DNA of 64,000 nt from Kuschelorhynchus macadamiae (taxonomy: Eukaryota; Arthropoda; Insecta; Coleoptera; Curculionidae). The translations under genes were made by a program, and so were the position numbers. Positions 1 through 11,513 of the stretch are shown here, one piece after another (positions within the stretch are counted from its first letter, which is position 1; each line of letters starts with the position of its first letter). The stretch is from assembly GCA_030620095.1 (NCBI GenBank), contig JAUTXW010001600.1, positions 1,446,501-1,510,500 of the forward strand, given 5' to 3'. The notes under the pieces are model-generated. The model made no database searches and was not told where the DNA came from. It saw only the letters and a list, made by a program, of their open reading frames with translations.

Positions 1-154
1 ACCTTCTCTATATGCCTATACCAACCTAAAACTCAACATTTTTCATAACAAAAAACTTTTGGCGTGTTTGATAGCGTCAATATTTTTAGAAATAATGTAT
101 CATAATCATTTTTAATCAAAAGCAGAAACCAGACTACACATTATTTTTATACTT

Positions 155-310
155 TAAGTGAATGAGAATAAGATCTTTATAATAAATGATTCCTTTAATG
201 TATTTTTACAAAAATTACAAGCAAGGCAAGCTTTTTTTCATTATATTGGTACATCATTTACTAAATTTACCTTTCTCATTTTTAAAAGTCAATTTGTTAA
301 AACTGACCCT
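155..310 (+). repeat. Dispersed repeat, copy 1 (copy 2 at about 4078-4230)
   Basis: From AATGAGAATAAGA onwards this stretch matches 4081 onwards over about 150 bp with few differences, including ATTCCTTTAATGTATTT and TTTTAAAAGT. The second copy runs into a minus-strand LINE reverse-transcriptase fragment, so both may be pieces of one retroelement family. The class is unproven. Confidence 0.7.
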
Positions 311-763
311 AACTGGTATTTGCGACAATTAACGCTGTACCAAATTAACCTACATTAGACCTGCCTCGATGGGCCCATCTTGACTTTCTTTATTACAAAT
401 TCTGAAAGGACTGCTTCATTTTCATAAGTTAATTACTGAAAATTTGATAATACATGAAGGAGTTCATAGATAGAATTTTTGTTAAAAACCTCATTTGGTA
501 ATGTTTGATTTCTTATTCAATTTCTTAATACTTAGTTTATTATTTTTTAAATTTTGACAACTGCATTAGAGTTAGCACTGAAACGTAAACAATTTCATTA
601 TCAGTTGTTAAGCATTTATTTTTTTAAGACCAAAGGTAAATTTAAATAGCCGATCCCTGCAAGAGGTGAGGTTTTTAATATTGTGGTTGTTCTTTGTTCT
701 ATCCAATCAATAACTTTCTACCATTTCAAACTATAAGTTATTTTTTAAAAGTGATGTAAACAT

Positions 764-766
<3 letters not shown>

Positions 767-819
<53 letters not shown>
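767..819. repeat. (TA)n microsatellite
   Basis: Uninterrupted TA dinucleotide run of about 50 bp. Confidence 0.97.
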
Positions 820-824
<5 letters not shown>

Positions 825-1067
825 TTCAATAAACTCGAAAACGGCCGCCGCGAAAATTTAATGTAATCTGGCGCAGAGTAAACTGTTGCTATTATTAAAA
901 TATACATATTAAGACTGGTAGGAAGAACCTAAACTTAAAAATAGAAAATACCACCCCCAATATAAAACAAAATAAATATATAGCAGATTCATAACTGAAT
1001 AATATAGAGAAAGCAGACCATTTACTACGTGTATTAAAAAACTGCTAAAACAGGATTATATTCAAAC

Positions 1068-4000
1068 TCACCCCCTCTGTGCTGGAAGTGGTGGATAAGC
1101 TGATTCATAACCACCTCCTCCGCCTCCACGGGCAGCAGCTCCACCTCCATAGGGATCATCATAACTATCAGCTCCGCCACTAGCCCCATAACCAGCGCCG
1201 GCTCCATAACCGCCACCAGCGCCGCCGCTTCCATAGCCACCCCTAAAAATTATAAAATGATCTATATTTTCATTTTTACCCAACTCCAAAAGTTTTAATA
1301 TTTTTCAATAAAGCCTTTCTTTGCAAGCAAAACAAAAATCTCATACCTATCACCATATCCGCCAGCGCCACCACCTCCAGAACTGTAACCACTGCTGCCA
1401 TATCCTCCATCAGCTCCACCTCCATATCCACCCGCACCAGCTCCGCCTCCATAACCGCCACCAGAACCACCTCCATAACCTCCGCCACCGGAGCCACCAC
1501 CATATCCGCCGCCGCCTCCAGAGCCATAGCCGTTAGAGCCACCACCTCCATACCGGTCGTAACTGGCACCACCGCCTCCCCTGGAAAACAAAGAGATACA
1601 ATTGTACATGAATATTTCTCTATTATAGGGATTACAATTGTTGATTATGAATAAACATCCCAAAATGGAATATCTATCTAAAATGTAAAAATCGGAAAAT
1701 TGGCATTTACCTGAAACTTCCCTCTTAACAAATTCCTCCACAGACAGATTTTTGTATATGCATATAAATCTATTAAATGATATCAAATATTTTCACAGGT
1801 AAAAGTACAAGTGATATAGAGCAAAAAATAGATAAATTTCCTTTACCTGGAACTTCTCTGATTTTGAAACTTTCTATTTATCAGGACTAGTAAAATGTGA
1901 CTCAATTTAGTGGCGCACATAGCCAATTAGTAACATGTATTTACATCTACTCTCTTATCAAACATTTTTATTGGGCGCCATTTTGTCCCACCATACTGGA
2001 TTCGTCCCAAATTTTACCAGTTTCTACCTATGCCACACTCGATTTTTCAAGATAATTTGAAATAAATTGTGTTCATTAGACCACCATTTTCATCTCAATG
2101 GATAAAAGCTTTTTTTGAGATCATTTTTTTAAACAGTTTCTTTGGACCCATGACACATGTCACCAACCCACGAAATTATAGTGTCATCTGTTAAAAGAGC
2201 CCTCTGATGTCAATAGTCGCAATATCATTAGCACAAACCAAGAAAAGAAGTGGGCCAAGTAGGAACCTTGTGGTACTCCATATCTCTCATAAAGTACATC
2301 ATATATACTTTGTTCATATTTATTTTGACCATCTGGGCTCTTCTACATCTATGATTCAAGCCAATTCTGAGAAACACCCCCTGACTCCATAAATATGAAG
2401 CTTTAAGCAATATTTTGCGATTCACACAGTCGAACGCCTTGGAAAAATCGCAAAACAGAGCCACAGCCATCCCACTTTCATTCAATCTGAGGAAGATCCT
2501 CAAAAAAATTAAAAATTGTATCAAATACAAATAAATTTATTTGTCATTAAAGTGTTTCAAAAAAATCATTGCAATACTTATACGACTAATTCAAATGCAA
2601 ATTCAAATTCAAATATATTTTATTCACCGTAGAAGTTTTTACAAGAAGTACAAACCTATTAGGCTAGTCAATTGAAAAGAAGTTTTTAAATAAATATGGC
2701 TAACAGTTGCATTCAAGTTTACAACTTAAAACTAGTACATGGAAAATAAAAAGAAAATGTATTGGCATCCTCACTGAAAAATAGGCAATATACGCAGGCA
2801 CGAAATTATACAAACGTATTTGCAAACAAGAGAGAAAACAAACAGATTACATTCACTATTAGAAGTTACCAAACTAGACAAAACAATTCAAAAATCTGTC
2901 ACCAATAAATAATAAAATTAGACTTAAATATCAAATATAATACAAGTACAATATAAACATCACACGAAGTCAAAATGAGGTTTTTTTCAAACAAGTTTCC
3001 CGTAGTGCTCCAAAAATTCATCCACCGAATAAAAAATATTTTCAATTAAGAAATCTTTTAATTGATTTTTTATTGACTTCTTATTACTTTGATTGCTCAT
3101 ATGCGATCTGAACTTATTAAGACATTTAATACCCATATACTCTGGAGACTTCTGAGACAGTGATGTTTCACAGAAAGGCAAATGTAAGTCAATTTTATTC
3201 CTAGTGTTATGCTGGTGAATAACACTTTTTGTTTCATATTTGCTTAGATTCTTTATGATGTTCTTAGTGACCTCGTATATATATATATATTGAGGGCAAT
3301 GTAAGAAATTGAAGTTTTTGAAATAATGGTTTGCAAGATGTTCTTTTTCTTGCTTGGCTTATGCATCTTATTATTTTTTCTGGCTTATAAAAACCCTTTG
3401 TATGTGTGCCGAGTTCCCCCAAAAAATTAGACCATACTGAAGGTGAGAGTAAATCAGTCCGTAATACAATACCTTTAAAACATCCACAGAGACAGTACCT
3501 ACAAGAGATCTTACAATGTAGCGGGATACACTTAACTTCCTACAGAGGTGATCAATATGGCACTCCCAGCTGAGCTTCTGATCGATACACAAACCAAGAA
3601 GTTTTAGGGCCCTTGTACTTTCTATGGATTTCCCTGCCACTTTTATTAGCAAATCGTAATTGGTTTTTGAATTTCTTGGAAGAAATTCCATAAACTAGTC
3701 AATACATAAAATAAAGTGTATATAGAATCATCTTACTGTACAACTTTTTTATGGCTAGGTTCCTGGGGAATTTTGTGAGAAGTTTGTTCTTAGAAGTGAA
3801 TATGGCTGGTATAAAAAGTAGGACTTTCTGATACACTAAGGGTGAATATCTGAACTTTTTTAAATTTTGTTAATATCGTTATATGTTTAATCAGCTGATA
3901 GATGTAAAGGCTGGGTAGTGTCAGTGTGGCCATTAATTGAATGACTTAATTGTGTGTATTTTTTAAATTTTGTAAACCGACCTGACAACTATTCAATAAT

Positions 4001-7000
4001 ACAATGATTTTGTTTATTCAAAAAGGAGATGATGCGACAACTAACAATTTTTCTATTAATTTTGACAATGTAGGTAAAAATGAATGAGAATAAGACCTTT
4101 ATAATAAATGATTCCTTTAATGTATTTCTACAAAAATTACAAGGCAAGCTTTTTTTTTTGTTATATTGGTACTTGTCCCTTAACTAAATTTAACTTTCTC
4201 GTTTTTAAAAGTGAATTTGTTAATTTGTTAAAAATAACGTAGGTAAAAATGATATAGGTCGATAATTGACAGGATTTTCCAGCCTTATACGGAGGTTTAA
4301 CTAACGCCGTTTTCAAACAAGTCAGAAAGACACCTCGTTCAAACAAAATATTAATTACTGATGTCAGTGTATGCAAAATGTTATGGAAGATTTTAAAATA
4401 TTGTTAGTGTGCCACTAACCAATAATTCCTGCAGATGCTTTATTTTTTTATTTCAGCAATGTTTGTATCATATAAATAGTTTCCATAAGAGATATATTTT
4501 TTAAAAAAGTTGAAGGGTCAAGATGTGGCTTTAACTCTGCCACTAATTTGTATGCAATAAAACATTAATATTTGTTACGCATTAAAAGGTTTTGTTTTCC
4601 ACCTACCTACAACCATAGCCAACTTGTAAAATTGTTTTAGTTAATATTTCCAAATTGCAGGCTTATTTAAAAATAAAAATATTAAGTGTTATATATTTTG
4701 GACAAGGGTAAAAGAATCTGCATTAGAATATATCGGGCAATCCATTTAAAAAAAAATTTGGTCTATAACTCAATATTTGCAGCCCCTAGAAAAAAACTAA
4801 GTATTCTATTACATTCTACCCAAAAAACTGTCAAATCCGTTTTTTTCTCTTTCATTACCTTATAACTAAGATATGAATGGTGCTTTCAATTTCACCCTAT
4901 ATTTCAAAAATGAACATGCCATACAAATGTTTTTATAGCATCTTTCCTTTCCTGAAGAAGTAGTATAGTGCTACAAAAACAGCAACCCTCTATCGTCAAT
5001 TATAACTGAGATACCCTGCAAAAGTATGGAAAATGGGACACCCCTACATTCAGTTCCCCAACAACTTCACAATTTTCTGATTTTTCGCAACTTTCAATAT
5101 TTACCATAAATATTTTTGCCACATAGTTTCTGTTAGATATAATAGCTTTGTATTATTCAGAGCCCCAAAAGATAAATTTCTTATAGAGTGTAACAATATT
5201 TTCCTTATTAATGTTAAACTTTCTAACCAAACCAACCACAATGAGAAAAATGTAGTATCAAAAAGGGGCATTCAAAGGCAAATAGCAATTATTTATAACA
5301 AAGAGGTACACATTAATATACATGTTCACTTTAAAAGCAAAAAAAAATGAATGGAAACTGCCAGTAATGATGCAGTCAAGACCAAATGCATCCCAAACCA
5401 GGATATAAACAACAGAACCACATACATCAACAGAGAGAACTTCTTCGATACGATAACAGCTAATACAGAAAATTGACTGCTTGTATAACCATGCCTCAAA
5501 CGGTTCCAATTTTAATTTAATATATTCACTTTGACAACATTTCCATTAATTATTAAGCAGCAGAATGAACAGAAAAGTGAGGTATTAGCAAGTGAATGTC
5601 TCCACTATACTACATATTTCTAACTGCAATTTTATAGAAATGTTAGCAAAACAATTATGCTTACATTGCTTTTGGTCCTGGTTCTCTTCGACTGTAAAGA
5701 TCACCTCCAGCAGGTCCTCTACTAGGTGGGCCACCCCTAAATAAAATAGGTCAATGTAATTAGCAATCTCTGCTTTATTAAAGAATTAGTAAGGGTTTAC
5801 AAGTCAATCAAAAACTGTTATAAAATATAGTTAAACTACAAATATACAATTAAAAATATTTATTTACACACCAACACTGATTTACCATAAGCTTAACATT
5901 AGAATATTCACTGCTAACACATCTCACTAAATAAAATATTAGAATTGCAAACTGGAATGGAGAATGACTAGTTCAGAACATTAGGTAAATACAGAAGGAC
6001 AACCAAACAGTTTCAAGACCATCAATGATTTAAAGTAGTCAAGATTCATCATAGAAAACTGTTTATAAACTATCATCAATATTGTTTCTACTCAACTAAT
6101 ATTTATGATATTCTGAATGTAACCTACCCAACACTAAATAACTATATTCCAAGACTCCAAAAATTAATCAAACTGAAAAATTCAGAACAATCGAAACGAG
6201 ACCATAGAAGCTAAGTAAGTCGAAGACCTTTGTTTTATCAATATTTTAAAAGTCAAGAACGTTAAAAGACCACTATTCCCTATTTTAGTACTACCTTCAC
6301 CAACCAAGACTAGACCGTATGAAAAAATCTGTAAATTGGCTTTACCCAAAACTTCTGTTTTGAATAACTTCTTTTATCATAGAAAGTTGAAGTATCAAAA
6401 GGCACAGTTCCGCAAGTAAATACTAAGTAATGTCAGTGTGGCTCATTAATTTGTCCCCCCCCCTTTTATTTTTTTAAACCAGTCACAAAATAAAAAACTG
6501 ACACACTTTAATACCAGAATAAATATTCTTCTTTTGTTTCATTTTGAAAACTTCAAGATGGAGGCGGGACTTATAAATATAAAACTTACGTTCATCCCAA
6601 AAATAAGAAACCATTAAAATTATTTACTCAAAATGGCCATTCCTAAAAAAAAATAGAATCTAACTGTACCTTGTCTAATTTTAGATTTAAATTTCCTATA
6701 TATACAAGTGTACTGTCACACATGAAATTTAAATATATAAATATAAAGCTGAAATATTCTTATGACCTTGGGTGGTAAGTATGCTACTTTTCTATTTACA
6801 GTTTGTTCGAATTTTATATTTTTTCCTGTGCGAAACAAATGGTTTCTAGAAAAGTCCCGTACTTAGCCCATACATTAATAACATTTCTCACATAAGTATA
6901 AAATACTTAAAAAGTAATAGACACTGTATAATTATGAAAAGAACTCACCTGGTGGACTTTTACACCCGCATTCACTAAAGAAGTTTAAATTTAGACCAGG

Positions 7001-9999
7001 TCTAACTTGACAGTTATTGGTTTAAAATGACATTTTTAACAATTGAACAAATTCAATTACAAAATGACAGTGATATAAGTGAAACATAAGTGGCGAACTA
7101 AGAGTTTTAAGTACTGTGGTAACTAGAACTGGTCTAACCCATAAAGCTTTTTAGTGAATTCGGAGGTTAGTGTCTTAATGATTGATTTAGTCACAACATT
7201 TTGACCAGTATGTTACCTCTAGTCATTATCAAGAGAACTGTGCTTAATACCATATTAGTTGAATGTTGCAAATTAATCAACAATAAAGACTATACAAGAC
7301 CAATAGAAAGTTCTTTTCAGAAAATAATTGAATTTTGTAAGGTTTCAAGAATTTAGTTCCCTATTATTTCAGCTTTGACACCTGTAGTCAAAAATTCAAA
7401 TTCAAAACATGCTTTATTGTCAAACAAATAACAATTTTAAAAAATCAAATTAAAAAGATACTATATACCAAAATACTAAGTCAATGATAAATCACACAGA
7501 AAGTCAACAATATAAAGATAATGCAAACTATAAAAAATATATAAAAAAAGTTTCAGGATTTATATAAAAAGGAAACAAACAAGAACATGGCATCGTGTGA
7601 AAAAAAACAGGAAATATACAATAAAAACATGGCACAAAAAACTTAAAACAATGAAAGGTAACAAAAATTAAAAGGTATGTATAGCCATTATTTTGAAATG
7701 GGTTTTTTCAATGTCCCCATATAATTAGGACGAGTTAAGGTTTTTAATTAATTAGGCCCATTTAATTTTTATCTTTAAAATGGCGCCCAATAATTTTCAT
7801 TTACAAAACATACACAGAAAAAGATCTGCTACCGAAGTGTCAAATTCTAAATTTTTATCTTGACTAGTTCAAAAAATAAAAAGTGTGGTGGGATATTATA
7901 AAAACCAAAGAGCCCCAGAGACAATTTACCAATTTTAAATATGAATGTCATCAAGTGACAAATACATTTTACATAAAAAAACACATACAAACTGATGGAA
8001 TGGAAAACCGGCTTTGGTGAAATTGGCTGAATTTTTTAAATATTGTAGTTCTTAACCTCATTATCAAAAGATACCATGAGCAGAATCTAATACTATGACA
8101 GCTTTGTAACATGCAGGATATTGAATTTTGCATGAATCTATATAAAAGCAATGGGGAAACCAAATGAATTGAGAAGTATTATATATCAAATAAGTTGAAA
8201 AAACTTAATTCATTTGTTTTCATGGGATTTAGGCAAACTTTAAAACCCCATATGTTAAAAACTAGTTATAGGATCTTTTATTCAGGATGTCAAGCCCTAC
8301 AATATATAAAAATGCAGCCAATTACACCAATGCCAGTTTTCCATAAGATGTGTGGAGGGAAACAATTAATAAAAAATATACTTAAAACATATGTTAGCTA
8401 CTATTTAAGGTATTAACAAAGCTGATTTGCTTAAAGATATATAAAAATGTCATTAAGTTTTCTTCAGACTAAACTAATACTGCCATAAATTTTGAGGCAT
8501 AGGCTAATTCCGCAATAAATTATAACTATTAGCCATAAATTTACACAGAACTTTAAAAATTGTTCTGCACATGCTCATAAATATTTCTCTTACAATTTTA
8601 AGTATCACCTCATTTCCAATCAAGTTAAGATTGTAAAATACAATTTTCATATTTCTGCAAACACATCATATTTCTCAGAAATATACACTACCACCTTTAC
8701 CCCTTTTTTGTCCAAAAGAAATAGATATACACAATAAACAATTTAAAATAAATCAGTATTTAATTTCCAATTTAAGACAACAAAAACAAAATGTGTTGCA
8801 TATGTAGAAATACTGTCGATTTTTGTACTATTTTTATGCTTTTACTTTTTAGCTTCTCTACTTCCTCCAATATATAAGTATATACTTTAGTGTTTTGCAT
8901 TATCAATTTTTTTATTCTTCCTTAATTTTTTCACAACTATTTTAAAAATTTCAATTTTTCAAGTTTAGAATACAGATTGTGTTACTTGTGTTCGTCTTAA
9001 GAAGGACAAAAAACGAAGTTATCTGATTAGTTTAAAACTGTTATAAAAATTAATAAAACTTTAAATTCATAACAAACTATACATTGGGCATCTATCAGTA
9101 GTTGATTTAAGCTTACCTTCTGTCCTCATAGCCACCACCACCTCTTGGCCCATCGCCATATCCTCCTCTATCATCGTAACGGCCACCTCCAGGTGCTCCA
9201 TATGCATCATAACCTCTATCTTGGGATGGGTATCCACCCCCACCACCACCTCCTCTTCTATCTTCAAAACCCCCAGGTCTTCCACGTCCTCCAAAACCTC
9301 CTCTGCCTCCTAATATATAACATAAAAATAATGTAATGTTTGATATAGTTTTATGAATGAAAGCATGATTTAAAACCCAAATGACAAAATATGATATATT
9401 ACTTATAAATCAGGATTATAATTTGAAAGCATTAAATCACTATACTTTATGCAAAAATGTAGATAAAACTTTGTTACATGACATCATACAACAAATTTCA
9501 AGTATGATAGAATTAAAATGGGTTTTATTAGGAGTACTAAAAATGTAGTATACACAAATAATTACCTCCTCCACGTCCACCAAAACCACCACCTCCGCGT
9601 CCTCCTCGGAAATCTCTTCCGCCGCCTCTAGAATAAGGTCCTCCTCTGTCTCTTCCACCACCACCTCTCATGGGGCCACCCGGTCCTCGACGTGGCTTAA
9701 CGCGTCCTTTTTCTACAGAAATCCTAGACCCCATGAAATCGGTCCCATTGAGTTCATTGATGGCCTTCATGGCCAAATCTCTGTCTTCTAGATGCAAGAA
9801 ACCGCATTTATTGGAAATATCGCATTCGGCGACAGCCCCATAGGGTTCGAAAAGTTTTCTAAGATCTTCAGGAGTGACGCCGGGTGGAAGACTTCCCACA
9901 AACACTTTCGTGGTGTTTTCGGATCTACCCCGTTGCTACAGGAAATCACAAACATTATAAGCAAACAAAAAATAGCTAAATGCAACCATTACTTACCAT
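1068..9999 (-). CDS. RRM + Gly/Arg/Tyr-rich RNA-binding protein (Lark/RBM4/RBM14-type RRM)
   Basis: Spliced gene. Coding exons by GT/AG sites and phase: 9997-9999 (ATG only), 9566-9935, 9117-9309, optional cassette 5665-5736, 1347-1580, 1068-1242 (TGA stop). Without the cassette it encodes 324 aa, with it 348 aa. One RRM lies at about residues 12-79, with RNP2 VFVGSL (12-17) and a short RNP1 KCGFLHLE (44-51). This compact RNP1, and the FEPYGAVAECDI stretch before it, resemble Lark/RBM4/RBM14 proteins. The rest is low complexity: RGG and GGRGG repeats, then GGYGGG/DRYG repeats ending PAQRG. Such proteins are usually nuclear hnRNP-like factors that bind RNA and can phase separate; that role is inferred from the family. 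The ATG has the strong context TCAAAATGG. No second RRM or CCHC knuckle is visible, so it is not Lark itself. Possible poly(A) signals (minus-strand AATAAA) lie near 613 and 537. Confidence 0.85.
2205..2530 (-). pseudogene. LINE reverse-transcriptase fragment
   Basis: The minus-strand translation contains VALFCDFSKAFDCVNRKILL, the reverse-transcriptase motif A context (D-x-SKAFD) of non-LTR elements. A degraded, frameshifted motif B region follows toward 2205 (ERYGVPQG-like in another frame). It lies in the intron between 1580 and 5661. There is no full ORF, so this is a dead 5'- and 3'-truncated copy. Confidence 0.75.
2588..3715 (-). mobile_element. CR1/Jockey-type LINE, 3' fragment
   Basis: The minus-strand frames 3371-3691 and 2987-3181 encode the C-terminal part of a non-LTR polymerase: LGLCIDQKLSWECHIDHLC, then LYYGLIYSHLQYGLIFWG, then KKSIKNQLKDFLIENIFYSV. 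The 3' end at about 2588-2635 reads (on minus) AATAAAATATATTTGAATTTG with TTTGAA tandem units, the self-made tail seen in other LINEs here. Frameshifted and 5' truncated. Confidence 0.85.
4078..4230 (+). repeat. Dispersed repeat, copy 2
   Basis: Homologous to 155-310 in the same orientation. It lies in the 1243-9116 intron complex, directly beside the LINE fragment at 4240-4377. Confidence 0.7.
4240..4377 (-). pseudogene. LINE reverse-transcriptase fragment (upstream RT region)
   Basis: The minus-strand translation includes LTSVINILFERGVFLTCLKT then ALVKPPYKAGKSCQLSTY. This matches the conserved non-LTR stretch before the NYRPIS box (S-x-x-x-G-x-F-P-x-x-L-K-x-A-x-V-x-P-x-x-K). Short relic with no active ORF. 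Confidence 0.65.
5661..5736 (-). CDS. Alternative 72-nt cassette or terminal exon of the RRM/Gly-rich gene
   Basis: The acceptor ttttatttag lies just upstream (5737-5738) and a good donor AAT|GTAAGC follows 5665. The 72 nt keep phase 2 on both sides, so inclusion adds 24 residues (GGPPSRGPAGGDLYSRREPG, then PKA and M). The composition matches the RGG/GP style of the flanking exons, which supports real coding use. If the donor is ignored, the codon after ATG (5664-5666) is TAA (5661-5663), so the exon could also end the protein after KAM. Whether it is a cassette or a terminal exon cannot be decided without transcripts. Confidence 0.6.
6965..7163. mobile_element. Short inverted-repeat MITE
   Basis: The left arm CCGCATTCACTAAAG... 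TTAGACCAGGTCTAA is matched in reverse complement by the right arm, which ends CTTTTTAGTGAATTCGG and contains AGAACTGGTCTAA. Arms of about 45-50 bp enclose about 100 bp with no ORF. The size fits a non-autonomous DNA transposon. Superfamily and target duplication could not be settled. Confidence 0.6.
7391..7440 (-). repeat. LINE 3' tail (minus strand)
   Basis: The minus strand reads GACAATAAAGCATGTTTTGA followed by ATTTGAATTTTTG. It is nearly the same as the 3' end of the LINE at 19268-20059 (CAATAAAGCATATTTTGACT). The body of this copy, toward higher coordinates, is too decayed to recognise. Confidence 0.55.
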
Positions 10000-10010
10000 T
10001 TTGATGAAAT
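9936..10010 (-). promoter_or_regulatory. Start-codon exon and first coding intron
   Basis: The minus strand reads TCAAAATG followed directly by GTAAGT, so the initiator ATG (9997-9999) is the last codon of exon 1. The intron is 61 nt (9936-9996) and ends in tttcctgtag before CAACGGGGT. Joining gives M-QRGRSENTTK and then the RRM. Downstream in-frame starts would cut into the RRM, which supports this start. Confidence 0.75.
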
Positions 10011-10282
10011 AATATCAAAATAAGTAGTAAAATACCAAGCGCTCACCACACCTCGGTCACGCTTCGCTACAAACAGAAATGAAAAGAAAATGGCGGATTC
10101 CGGACTCAGAAATTTGGCAATTCTACAACACAGTGCTGAAAATAAGGAGGGGGAACCAGATGGCTCAGTGCTGCCAATCCTCGACAATGCTCTAAAATCA
10201 GGGTTACTTAGATTAAAAATTGTACTAGAGAGGAATAAAGAGCGCAGACGCATCAAGTCGAGATTTTTCCGATTTCAATAAC
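10000..10282. promoter_or_regulatory. 5' region of the RRM gene; overlapping 63-aa plus-strand ORF
   Basis: This is the upstream/5'UTR region of the minus-strand RRM gene and is clearly richer in G+C than its surroundings. It also carries a plus-strand ORF at 10090-10281 with a good start context (AAAATGGCG), encoding MADSGLRNLAILQHSAENKE and ending RRRIKSRFFRFQ. The opposite strand is also open (9993-10256), so the openness may only reflect composition. I do not recognise the product. It could be a divergent small gene, a 5'UTR, or chance. Confidence 0.3.
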
Positions 10283-11513
10283 AAATATTAGATATTTCAT
10301 ACATATTTTATTTTATTTTGTTAAATTAATTAAGAAAGAGATTGGCGTATCAATCGCCATGCGTTGACGACGCGCACCTCTACATCTAGGTTTCTAGGGA
10401 AACCAGGGTCCGGGAAAAGGGAAGATTTCTAAATATGGTCACAAAAAAGAAAAAGATAAAAGTAATGTAACAGGTTACGTGTAGTATTCTGCTTACATAT
10501 AAATTCAACGCTACGTAGGCGGAAAAATGTTGGACCACAATTTATACGGTCATTTTTAAAAACGTTTGAAAGCATGCCTAAAAACTTGTTTTATCATAAG
10601 CTTTTAGTTGATGTCAGTTGATATGTTACATAAAAAAGTATTCAATGTTTTTTTATTCACCAGTCATTTCTAAACCGTTCAGTTATAAAGATAAATGAAA
10701 GGTCATTTTAGGTTATTTGGGCAGTCATGTTCAAAAACTAAAACTAGCCATTTTAATGTCACTTATACTGTCACTTTTGGCAAGTGACGCCAAACACTCA
10801 GTTTTTTACATTTGGTTTGTTCGTTTGTGTCGTCTGGAACTGCACTTCTTGCACTGCGGTGTTCGTTTGTGTTTTGGCATTGTGACATGCAAGTTGCACT
10901 AAACTGCTTAGTTTACCACTAACTTACACTTAAACGGGAGAAGGGTAAAATTAGTGCACTTTATGACGGATTATTAAAATTACAAAAAAGTGGACTTTTT
11001 TACATGAAACTTATCCTATAGTTTTATTTGGGGGTACACTTTTTTTAATATAGTAATGTATATTATTGCTATTTCACTAGTTAAGAAACCAACATCTTTT
11101 AATACATATCAATAGAACAATAATACATAATTGACCCAATCGATGTCAAAAACAAAAATGAATGTTGTGAAAGCTAATATTTTAATATAATTAAATATAT
11201 TTAAAAAACTGATGATACTATTAACAAGCAAGTTTCCTGTTTTAAGGATAGGTGGAATGCAAGTATTACACCTTTTTTATTTGCTAGTTTTCATTAAGAA
11301 ATTAAACGTGCACGTGGAAAACGGAAAATTTTCGTCCGATTGTATTCTTGCTTTAAGCAGTTTAAACTTGAACTAATGACGTCACATAACTGAACTATAT
11401 TGCACATGTACAGTTCCGTGTAACACAAACGGACAAACCTTTAATCTCAAATTTAAATAATATGGTCATGTGCCAAGCGTAAAATATTAATAGATGTGGC
11501 GATAAAGGTAAAG
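10283..11513. other. Intergenic, nothing recognised
   Basis: AT-rich sequence without a coding pattern. The ORF at 10717-10902 has no recognisable motif and I treat it as chance. Confidence 0.5.

Larger units (their letters stand above)
1..1067. other. 3' flank of the RRM gene; no other gene seen
   Basis: AT-rich sequence with a (TA)n run at about 767-819 and a dispersed repeat at about 155-310. Minus-strand AATAAA hexamers near 613 and 537 may serve the minus-strand gene. No coding pattern beyond short chance ORFs. Confidence 0.5.
1581..5660. other. Long intron of the RRM gene; LINE debris
   Basis: This is the intron between the cassette exon and the fifth exon. It holds the LINE fragments at 2205-2530, 2588-3715 and 4240-4377 and the dispersed repeat at 4078-4230. 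The remainder (4380-5660) is AT-rich, with no feature I can support. Confidence 0.6.
5737..9116. other. Intron of the RRM gene; MITE and LINE tail
   Basis: Contains an inverted-repeat MITE (6965-7163) and a minus-strand LINE 3' tail (about 7391-7440). The stretch 7440-9060 is AT-rich and shows no coding pattern or clear repeat structure. Confidence 0.55.

Noticed and set aside
767..819. (TA)n tracts considered as CRISPR or satellite arrays
   Set aside because: Simple dinucleotide runs without spacers.
1276..1572. Long Met/Val/Glu-rich and His-rich ORFs overlapping the Gly-rich exons on both strands
   Set aside because: They are other-frame shadows of GGN repeats in the real exons (1347-1580 and 1068-1242).
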